A DNA stretch of 13,177 nt. Source: Oscillospiraceae bacterium. GTDB lineage: Bacteria > Bacillota > Clostridia > Oscillospirales > Oscillospiraceae. Below the pieces are notes generated by a model. It had not been told where the DNA came from. It worked only from the letters and a program-made list of their open reading frames with translations, and ran no database searches. The stretch spans positions 1-13,177 of the forward strand of contig CACXCV010000094.1 in NCBI GenBank assembly GCA_902766215.1, in the 5' to 3' direction. Each line of letters begins with the position of its first letter. Position 1 is the first letter of the stretch. A program made the position numbers and the translations under genes. Of this stretch, positions 8,061 to 13,177 are shown piece after piece.

Positions 8061-8069
8061 TGGTATGAT
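8061..8069 (+). promoter_or_regulatory. Probable extended -10 promoter of hfq
   Basis: TGGTATGAT (8061-8069) is an extended -10 element (TGn plus TATGAT) in the 92-nt gap between miaA and hfq, the largest gap in this stretch. No good -35 lies 16-18 nt upstream, which extended -10 promoters tolerate. A start near 8076 would coincide with the base of the leader hairpin at 8076-8088. It would let hfq be expressed apart from the mismatch-repair operon. Confidence 0.55.
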
Positions 8070-8075
8070 ATTCCT

Positions 8076-8088
8076 GTGCGTTGCGCAC
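8076..8088 (+). other. Short leader hairpin before hfq
   Basis: GTGCG (8076-8080) pairs with CGCAC (8084-8088) around a three-base loop. It is not followed by a T-run, so it is not a terminator. It would form the extreme 5' end of an hfq mRNA started at the predicted promoter. Function not known. Confidence 0.4.
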
Positions 8089-8117
8089 GCGAATATACAG
8101 AAAAGGGGAAACAAGCC

Positions 8118-8351
8118 ATGCAGAAGACACAGACCCTACAGGACCGCTTTTTGATTCAATGCCGCCGCGAGCGGATGCCGGTGACCGTGTTTATGGTCAA
8201 CGGCTTTCAGATGCGCGGTGCCATTGTGGACTATGACAGCTTTGTCATCCTCCTGGACGCCGAGGGCAAGCAGGAGATGGTGTACAAGCACGCCGTGTCC
8301 ACCATTATGCCCATCCGTCCCATCCCCCTGAGCGAGGAGCAGCCCGGCTGA
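8118..8351 (+). CDS. hfq: RNA-binding protein Hfq
   Basis: Sm-like hexameric RNA chaperone that binds small RNAs and A/U-rich mRNA segments. The 77-residue product has the Sm1 region (LQDRFL, RRERMPVTVFMVNGFQMRG, FDxF-like YDSFVILL) and the Sm2 motif YKHAVSTIMP, with Q8 and Y56-K57-H58 at the usual RNA-contact positions. The tail is short and ends in PLSEEQPG, as in Firmicute Hfq rather than the long enterobacterial tail. The reading frame is open upstream, but the ATG at 8118 begins right at the conserved fold and follows AGGGG (8104-8108), so I use it. miaA is upstream; an HlyD-like membrane protein gene follows after 34 nt occupied by an inverted repeat. In Firmicutes the physiological role of Hfq is often minor, so its RNA partners here are unknown. 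Confidence 0.96.
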   Translation: MQKTQTLQDRFLIQCRRERMPVTVFMVNGFQMRGAIVDYDSFVILLDAEGKQEMVYKHAVSTIMPIRPIPLSEEQPG

Positions 8352-8353
8352 CC

Positions 8354-8385
8354 GGGTGCGCTCCCGCAGACAAAGGAGCGCACCC
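8354..8385 (+). promoter_or_regulatory. 11-bp hairpin burying the RBS of the HlyD-like gene
   Basis: GGGTGCGCTCC (8354-8364) is perfectly complementary to GGAGCGCACCC (8375-8385), with a ten-base loop (8365-8374). The stem begins two bases after the hfq stop and ends on the base before the next ATG (8386). The Shine-Dalgarno AAAGGAG (8372-8378) spans the loop and stem, with its GGAG wholly base-paired. There is no T-run, so it is not an intrinsic terminator. The structure is seen directly; translational repression, perhaps relieved by a ligand, temperature, ribosomes finishing hfq, or Hfq/sRNA, is inference. Confidence 0.75.
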
Positions 8386-9615
8386 ATGAAACAGGGAACC
8401 GTGATCACCAAGGTGATTCTGTTTATTTTTCTGGCGGCTGTGGTGGCCTATGTGGGCTACAGCGTGGTGGCGGCCATCTATGACCCGCTGACCACGACCA
8501 CGGCCGTGTCCTGCACTGCCGGCGAGAGCTATAACGTCACGCTCTGGCTGGCCCGGGAGGAGACGCCGGTGCTGACCGACGCGTATATCACCACCCTTTC
8601 GCACCCCGACGGCAGCAAGATTGCCGCCGGGGGCGAGGTGGCCCGCAGCTATCGCACCGAGCAGGCGCGCGAGCAGCAGCAGGAGCTGGAAGAGCTGCAG
8701 CAGCGGCTGGATCAGCTGCAATATACCTATCGCGAGGGCGAGCAGGTCAAGCTGGACTCGTCCACGGTGGCGGAGCTTGACGCGCGCATCAGCGAGGGCG
8801 TTATGGCGCTGGACGAATGCAGCGCGGCGGGCGAGCTGACCGCTGCGGCGGATCAGGCCGCCTCGCTGCGGACGCTGGTGCTGCGCCGCAGCTCGTCCGA
8901 GGTGGACCAGTCGCTGCTGGAGAGCAACATCGACGCCCTGCAGCAGCAGATCAACGCGCTGACCGCGCAGGTGAACGCCAACTCCAGTGCGGTTACCGTC
9001 ACGCAGACGGGCTGGTTCAGCGGCGAATGCGACGGGTACGAGACCGTTCTCACTCCTGATGCGCTGCTGCAGGCCGACCCGGCCGGCTTTACGCGCCTGA
9101 CCGGGCAGACAGTCTCCCCCTCTGCGCGCGCCATTGGCCGCCTGGCCACCAGCATCACCTGGTATGCCGCGGCCCTGGTGCCGGAGGAATATGCCGGCAC
9201 GCTCTCCACGGCCGGAACGGTGCAGCTGGACCTGAATCACTCGCTGAACAATATGATCCCCATGACGGTTGAGAGCGTCAGCGCCCCGCAGGACGGCCAG
9301 TGCCTGGTGGTGCTCTCCTGCGACGACTATCTGCAGGACATCCTCCACCTGCGCACGGCGGAGGCCGGGCTGGTGCTGCGGCTCTATCACGGCATCCGTG
9401 TGCCCAAGCAGGCCATCCGCCTCAACGAGGCAGGACAGGGCGGCGTGTATGTCGTCGAGGGAGCCAACGCGGTGTTCAAGCCCGTGACGCTGCTCTATGA
9501 CAACGGCGAGACCTATGTGGTGGAGGAGGACCGCAGCTCGACCGACAACCTCTGGGTCGGCGACGAGATCATTGTCTCGGCCCGCGATCTCTATGACGGC
9601 AAGGTGGTGAAGTGA
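8386..9615 (+). CDS. Membrane-anchored HlyD/RND-adaptor-like protein
   Basis: A 409-residue protein with a short cytoplasmic start, one membrane anchor (about residues 8-30) and a large extracytoplasmic part. Residues 47-80 look like the first half of a lipoyl/barrel-sandwich domain, followed by charged Q/E/L-rich coiled-coil helices (about 85-115 and 170-200). The C-terminal 80 residues resemble periplasmic-adaptor membrane-proximal domains (RVPKQAIRL, GVYVVEGANAVFKPVTL, VGDEIIVSARDLYDG). The family call rests on this layout, not on a catalytic motif. The ATG at 8386 has AAAGGAG seven bases upstream; an in-frame start at 8356 is weaker. No ABC transporter or permease gene is adjacent. It lies one base before yggS, in a cell-division neighbourhood, so an envelope role is as likely as efflux. 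The RBS lies in a perfect hairpin. Confidence 0.75.
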   Translation: MKQGTVITKVILFIFLAAVVAYVGYSVVAAIYDPLTTTTAVSCTAGESYNVTLWLAREETPVLTDAYITTLSHPDGSKIAAGGEVARSYRTEQAREQQQELEELQQRLDQLQYTYREGEQVKLDSSTVAELDARISEGVMALDECSAAGELTAAADQAASLRTLVLRRSSSEVDQSLLESNIDALQQQINALTAQVNANSSAVTVTQTGWFSGECDGYETVLTPDALLQADPAGFTRLTGQTVSPSARAIGRLATSITWYAAALVPEEYAGTLSTAGTVQLDLNHSLNNMIPMTVESVSAPQDGQCLVVLSCDDYLQDILHLRTAEAGLVLRLYHGIRVPKQAIRLNEAGQGGVYVVEGANAVFKPVTLLYDNGETYVVEEDRSSTDNLWVGDEIIVSARDLYDGKVVK

Positions 9616-9616
9616 C

Positions 9617-10318
9617 GTGATCCCGCTGGAACAGGTGAGGGACAACGTGCGCCGCGTGCGCGCGGCGGTGGACGAGGCGGCGCTGCGCGCCGGCCGCCGC
9701 CCGGAGGACGTGCGCCTGCTGGCCGCCACCAAGACCAACGATGCGGCCCATGTCCGCGCGGCCATCGGGGCCGGCATTTCCCTCTGCGGCGAAAACCGGG
9801 TGCAGGAGCTGGCGGACAAGCTGGCACAGAACGCCTATGCCGGGGCAGAGGTCCACCTGATCGGCCACCTGCAGAAGAACAAGGCCAGGCAGGTGGTGGG
9901 CCGGGTGGGGCTGATCCACTCGGTGGATTCGCGCCCGCTGGTGCAGCTGCTGGACCGGCTGGCGGCCGGACAGGGCCTGCGGCAGAAGATTCTGCTGGAG
10001 GTGAACATCGGCGGCGAGTCCAGCAAGTCCGGCCTGCGGCCCGAAGAAGCGATGGAGCTTTCGGCAGAAATGGGAAATTACCCCTCTTTGCAGCTCTGCG
10101 GCCTGATGGCCATCCCGCCAGTGTGCGAAACGAACGGAAGCAACCGTCGATTTTTTGCCAAAATGTACGCATTGTCTGTTGACATAAGTGCAAAAAAGTA
10201 CGATAATGTATCTATGAACTGCCTATCAATGGGCATGAGCGGCGACTTTGCGGACGCCATTGCAGAAGGGGCGACGCTGGTTCGGATTGGCTCTGCCATT
10301 TTCGGGCCCCGTGCGTGA
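9617..10318 (+). CDS. yggS: YggS/YlmE-family PLP homeostasis protein
   Basis: Pyridoxal-phosphate-binding protein (PLPBP family) affecting vitamin B6 and amino-acid balance, without known enzyme activity; in Firmicutes it sits with sepF as ylmE. The 233 residues show the alanine-racemase-like barrel motifs: LLAATKT with the PLP lysine K39, GENRVQEL, HLIGHLQKNKA, IHSVDS, EVNIGGESSKSGL, and the phosphate-binding end LSMGMSGDF plus VRIGSAIFG. The GTG at 9617 starts one base after the HlyD-like stop, with AAGGTGG (9601-9607) upstream, so translation is probably coupled. The last third is unusual: from about 10040 codons become AT-rich, and 10141-10220 is only about 35% G+C by hand count, yet the frame and motifs stay intact. 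That stretch also holds a strong promoter sequence. Confidence 0.95.
   Translation: MIPLEQVRDNVRRVRAAVDEAALRAGRRPEDVRLLAATKTNDAAHVRAAIGAGISLCGENRVQELADKLAQNAYAGAEVHLIGHLQKNKARQVVGRVGLIHSVDSRPLVQLLDRLAAGQGLRQKILLEVNIGGESSKSGLRPEEAMELSAEMGNYPSLQLCGLMAIPPVCETNGSNRRFFAKMYALSVDISAKKYDNVSMNCLSMGMSGDFADAIAEGATLVRIGSAIFGPRA
10157..10202 (+). repeat. Pair of 13-nt near-identical direct repeats around the internal promoter
   Basis: Bases 10157-10169 (GCCAAAATGTACG) and 10190-10202 (GCAAAAAAGTACG) match at 11 of 13 positions and are offset by exactly 33 nt, near three helical turns. The first lies upstream of the -35 box and the second fills the spacer and touches the -10. They encode AKMY and AKKY in yggS. 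They could be a regulator's paired sites or chance in AT-rich sequence. Confidence 0.35.
10179..10207 (+). promoter_or_regulatory. Probable sigmaA promoter inside yggS driving sepF-divIVA-ileS
   Basis: A perfect -35 TTGACA (10179-10184), a 17-nt spacer and GATAAT (10202-10207, one mismatch to TATAAT) lie within the yggS frame. The predicted start is near 10214, giving a leader of about 160 nt before the sepF ATG. No other convincing promoter is visible between yggS and ileS. The AT-rich context in a GC-rich genome strengthens the case. Confidence 0.75.
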
Positions 10319-10376
10319 AGCCGAGGCCCGCGTGCCATACTTATGAATGAGACAATTGTACAGGAGGAACACCAAT

Positions 10377-10865
10377 ATGGGATTCATGGATGAACTGAAA
10401 AAGCTGGCAAAACCGTACGCGGACGATGACGACGATTTTGACGAGTTTGACGAGGGCACCGCTGCCCCCGCCCGCAATACCTCCCGCGCGGCCGAGCAGG
10501 ACGAGCCGGCCCAGAACACCGGCCGCCGCACCGCCGGGGCCGCCGCTGCCGGGGCCGACCGCAACAAGGTGGTCAACATCCACACCACGGCGCAGCTGCA
10601 GGTGGTGCTGGTCAAGCCCGACCGCTTTGACAACGTGTCCGAGATTGCCGAGCACCTGCGCGACAAGCGCGCCGTGGTGCTCAACCTCGAATCGACCAAC
10701 AAGGATGTGGCCCGCCGTCTGGTGGACTTCCTTTCCGGCTGCGCCTATGCCCTGGACGGCAAGATTAAAAAGGTTGCCATCAGCACCTATATCATCACGC
10801 CGTACAACGTGGACATTATGGGCGACCTGATTGACGAGCTGGAGAATAACGGCCTCTATTTCTAA
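10377..10865 (+). CDS. sepF: Cell division protein SepF
   Basis: Membrane-tethering partner of FtsZ that bundles filaments at the division septum. The 162 residues begin with a short amphipathic membrane-targeting helix (MGFMDELKKLAKPY). An acidic segment (D/E-rich, 16-27) and a low-complexity Ala/Arg/Glu linker to about residue 62 follow. The conserved SepF core (about 64-148) includes VVLVKPDRFD, RAVVLNLESTNKDVARRLVD, FLSGCAYALDGKIKK and YIITPYNVDI. I choose the ATG at 10377 because AGGAGG (10362-10367) precedes it and the product starts with the typical MGFMDELKK; an in-frame ATG at 10347 would extend upstream across that RBS. It follows yggS by 58 nt and precedes divIVA by 27 nt, a standard division cluster. 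The internal promoter in yggS probably drives it. Confidence 0.96.
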   Translation: MGFMDELKKLAKPYADDDDDFDEFDEGTAAPARNTSRAAEQDEPAQNTGRRTAGAAAAGADRNKVVNIHTTAQLQVVLVKPDRFDNVSEIAEHLRDKRAVVLNLESTNKDVARRLVDFLSGCAYALDGKIKKVAISTYIITPYNVDIMGDLIDELENNGLYF

Positions 10866-10892
10866 GCCGGCCGGCCTGAAGGAGCGGATACC

Positions 10893-11576
10893 ATGCTGAC
10901 GCCCCAGGATGTGCAAAAGGCCAGCTTTGACCGTGCGGCCTTCGGCGGGTACAACATGCAGCAGGTTGACGCGTTTCTCCAGCCGCTCAGCGAGGACTAT
11001 GTCACGCTGTACGAGGAGAACATCGTCCTGAAAAGCAAGCTGCGCGTGCTGGCCGACGCCCTGCGCGAATACCAGCTGAAGGAAAGCGCGCTGGACGCCG
11101 CCCGTGCCCGTGCCCAGCGCGAGGCCGAGGCGCTGCGCGCCAAAACCCAGGCCCAGTGCGACCGGATGCTTTCCGAGGCCGAGGCCAACGCCCGCCAGCG
11201 CCTGGGCGATCTGCTGGCCCAGCTGCGGGCCGAGCAGTCGCGCGTGAACGCCGCCCGCCGCGCCTCCGGCGAGTTTATCGCCCTGATGGAGCAAACCGTG
11301 GCCCAGCAGCTGACCACCCTGCGCCTGCTTAAATCCATGTCGGCGCAGGAGCTGCGCACAGACCGCCGGGCCTTCGATTTTGAACACGAGGATGCCAGCG
11401 CATCCCCCCTGCCCGAGCCGCCCGCGCCGCTGACTGCGGCCGACACGGCACGGGTCAGCCGCGCTGCGGCCCGCCTGCTGGAGGAGGTTGACCAGCAGAC
11501 CCGCCCCGCCGCGGACAACGAAACAGAGAACTATCACTTGAGAGGGGAACAACCCAACCATGGCACAGGATTATAA
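10893..11576 (+). CDS. divIVA: DivIVA-domain protein
   Basis: Coiled-coil protein that binds curved membrane at poles and septa and organises division or wall-growth factors. Of 227 residues, the first 60 hold the DivIVA lipid-binding domain (LTPQDVQKASFD, F17-G-G-Y20, VDAFL), followed by a long Ala/Arg/Glu-rich coiled coil (about 36-150) and a divergent, Pro-rich acidic tail. F17 corresponds to the membrane-inserting residue of the Bacillus protein, whereas the next position, R18 there, is G here. AAGGAG (10879-10884) supports the ATG at 10893. The reading frame runs 17 nt into ileS. It lies directly after sepF; ylmG and ylmH, which often separate the two in Firmicutes, are missing. Intact. 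Confidence 0.93.
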   Translation: MLTPQDVQKASFDRAAFGGYNMQQVDAFLQPLSEDYVTLYEENIVLKSKLRVLADALREYQLKESALDAARARAQREAEALRAKTQAQCDRMLSEAEANARQRLGDLLAQLRAEQSRVNAARRASGEFIALMEQTVAQQLTTLRLLKSMSAQELRTDRRAFDFEHEDASASPLPEPPAPLTAADTARVSRAAARLLEEVDQQTRPAADNETENYHLRGEQPNHGTGL

Positions 11577-13177
11577 AGTAACTACCAATCTGCCCAGCAC
11601 TTCGTTTGCAATGAAGGCAAACCTCCCCAACCGCGAGCCGGCCATGCTGGAGGCCATGTATGACATGGATCTCTATCACAAGATGCTGCAGCGGAACGAG
11701 GGCAAGCCCCGGTTTATCCTGCACGACGGCCCCCCGTTCTCCAACGGCTACATTCACATGGGCACCGCGCTGAACAAGTGCCTGAAGGACTTTATCAACC
11801 GCTATAAGAGCATGACCGGCTACCTGGTGTCCTATACCCCAGGCTGGGACAACCATGGCATGCCCATCGAATCGGCCATCATCAAAAAGCAGAAGCTCAA
11901 CCGCAAGGAGATGACCATTCCCGACTTCCGCAACGCCTGCCGCGATTTTGCCGCCGACTTTGTGGACAAGCAGCGCGCGCAGTTCAAGCGCCTGGGCGTG
12001 CTGGGCGACTGGGATCACCCCTACCTGACCATGGACCCCGCCTTTGAGGCGGAGGAGGTCAAGATCTTTGGCCAGATGTATCAGAAGGGCTATATCTACA
12101 AGGGCAAAAAGCCGGTTTACTGGTGCCCCAGCGACGAGACGGCTCTGGCCGAGGCCGAGATTGAATATCAGGATGACCCGGTAACCACCATCTATGTCAA
12201 GTTCCGTGTGGTGGACGACCTGGGCGGCAAGCTGGCCCAGCTCGCCCCGCTGGACAACACCTATTTTGTCATCTGGACCACCACCACCTGGACCCTGCCG
12301 GGCAACCTGGCCATCTGCCTCAACGCCAACCTCGACTATGCCGTGGTGCGCGCCACCAACGGCGAGGTGTATATCATGGCGCAGGAGCTGGCCGCGCCTG
12401 TGCTGGAAAAGGCGGGCCTGGGCATTGAGGAGACGCTGGCCGTTATGAAGGGCAGCGAGTTCGAGCTGATGAAGGCCCAGCATCCGCTGCTGGATCAGAC
12501 CTCGCTGGTTATCCTGGGCGACCACGTCACCCTGGACGCCGGCACCGGCTGCGTCCACACGGCCCCGGCCTATGGCGCCGACGACTTTATGGTCTGCCAG
12601 CGCTATCCGCAGCTGCCGGCCCCGCGCGAGATGCCGGTCAATGTGGACGACCGCGGCGTGTTCAACGCCTATGCCGGCAAGTATGAGGGCCTGCACGTGT
12701 TCCGCGCCCAGGAGCCGATTCTGGCCGACCTGCGCGCCTGCGGCGCGCTGCTGAATTCCGAGGATATCACCCACTCCTATCCCCATTGCTGGCGCTGCAA
12801 GAACCCGATCATCTTCCGCGCCACCGACCAGTGGTTCTGCTCGGTAGAGGCCTTTAAGGACGAGGCTGTGGCGGCTGCCCGCCAGGTCAAGTGGAACCCC
12901 GAGTGGGGCGGCGAGCGCATGGAGTCGATGATCCGCGAGCGCGCCGACTGGTGCATCTCCCGCCAGCGCCACTGGGGCCTGCCCATCCCCGTGTTCTACT
13001 GCGAGGACTGCGGCAAGCCGGTCTGCACGCCCGAGACCATCGAGCGCGTGTCCGAGCTGTTCGGCCAGCAGGGCTCCAACGCCTGGTTTACGCTGGAGGC
13101 GGAGCAGCTGCTGCCCGAGGGTTTTGTCTGCCCGCACTGCGGCGGCAAGCACTTTACCAAGGAGACGGACACGCTGG
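11560..13177 (+). CDS. ileS: Isoleucyl-tRNA synthetase IleS (5' part, runs off window)
   Basis: Charges tRNA-Ile with isoleucine and edits valine. The frame is open from ATG 11560 to the right edge: 539 complete codons of an expected 900 or more. Seen in order: the class I signature region DGPPFSNGYIHMGTALNK, with H66-M-G-T in the HIGH position; PGWDNHGMPIE; the editing domain with WTTTTWTLPGN (239-249) and GTGCVHTAPAYGADDF ending in D341-D342; SYPHCWRCKNPIIFRATDQW; ISRQRHWGLPIPVFYC; and two CxxC pairs (CEDCG, CPHCGG) before KETDTL. The KMSKS loop lies beyond the window. Variants such as TTTTWT for TTTPWT and HMGT for HIGH are probably lineage-specific. Start choice: MAQDYKVT fits the family, with AGGGG (11543-11547) twelve bases upstream, a little far. 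It overlaps the divIVA end by 17 nt, and no T-box leader is present. Confidence 0.95.
   Translation, partial: MAQDYKVTTNLPSTSFAMKANLPNREPAMLEAMYDMDLYHKMLQRNEGKPRFILHDGPPFSNGYIHMGTALNKCLKDFINRYKSMTGYLVSYTPGWDNHGMPIESAIIKKQKLNRKEMTIPDFRNACRDFAADFVDKQRAQFKRLGVLGDWDHPYLTMDPAFEAEEVKIFGQMYQKGYIYKGKKPVYWCPSDETALAEAEIEYQDDPVTTIYVKFRVVDDLGGKLAQLAPLDNTYFVIWTTTTWTLPGNLAICLNANLDYAVVRATNGEVYIMAQELAAPVLEKAGLGIEETLAVMKGSEFELMKAQHPLLDQTSLVILGDHVTLDAGTGCVHTAPAYGADDFMVCQRYPQLPAPREMPVNVDDRGVFNAYAGKYEGLHVFRAQEPILADLRACGALLNSEDITHSYPHCWRCKNPIIFRATDQWFCSVEAFKDEAVAAARQVKWNPEWGGERMESMIRERADWCISRQRHWGLPIPVFYCEDCGKPVCTPETIERVSELFGQQGSNAWFTLEAEQLLPEGFVCPHCGGKHFTKETDTL

Noticed and set aside
10303..10330. Possible terminator between yggS and sepF (CGGGCC/GGCCCG inverted repeat)
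   Set aside because: The stem is only 6 bp with a 16-nt loop and is not followed by a T-run, so termination is unlikely.
11796..12600. Non-consensus residues in IleS (HMGT, DNHGMP, TTTTWT) as signs of a divergent or foreign synthetase
   Set aside because: The changes are scattered, all domains are present and base composition matches the neighbours. They are more likely typical of this lineage.
1..13177. CRISPR arrays, insertion sequences, phage genes, toxin-antitoxin pairs or a novel defence system
   Set aside because: No regularly spaced repeats, transposase or integrase motifs, or attachment-site duplications were seen, including at the tRNA. Nearly all the sequence is accounted for by housekeeping genes.

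Overview
The window looks like a chromosomal housekeeping segment from a high-GC member of the Clostridia, most plausibly an Oscillospiraceae/Ruminococcaceae-type gut Firmicute. This rests on the gene order miaB-mutS-mutL-miaA-hfq followed by yggS(ylmE)-sepF-divIVA-ileS, strong AGGAGG-type ribosome binding sites, sigmaA-type promoters, an endonuclease-type MutL and a CCA-encoding tRNA gene. The taxonomic call is an inference; no database search was possible.

Left edge (1-299). A tRNA-Val(CAC) gene lies on the minus strand, followed in its own direction by a strong hairpin terminator that also works as a terminator on the plus strand. Two divergent extended -10 promoters sit between the tRNA and miaB, one for each direction.

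RNA-modification and mismatch-repair block (300-8025). miaB, mutS, a CPBP-family intramembrane protease gene, mutL and miaA all run on the plus strand with gaps of 2 to 65 bases and good ribosome binding sites, so they probably form one operon. MiaA and MiaB act in sequence on A37 of tRNAs (i6A, then ms2i6A). MutS and MutL carry the mismatch-recognition, ATPase, endonuclease and probable sliding-clamp-binding motifs of a MutH-independent system. The CPBP protease between mutS and mutL is the odd member.

hfq block (8026-9615). hfq has its own probable extended -10 promoter and a short leader hairpin. It is followed by a membrane-anchored HlyD/RND-adaptor-like protein. A perfect 11-bp inverted repeat ends on the base before the latter's ATG and buries its Shine-Dalgarno sequence, which suggests translational control of that gene.

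Cell-division and ileS block (9617-13177). yggS starts one base after the HlyD-like gene. Its last third is AT-rich and contains a consensus-like sigmaA promoter (TTGACA, 17 nt, GATAAT) within the coding frame, placed to drive sepF, divIVA and ileS. ylmG and ylmH, usually found between sepF and divIVA in Firmicutes, are absent. ileS overlaps the end of divIVA, leaving no room for a T-box leader, and runs off the right edge.

I did not find a convincing new defence, mobile or CRISPR-like system. The most interesting signals are regulatory: the RBS-burying hairpin before the HlyD-like gene and the promoter embedded in the AT-rich end of yggS.
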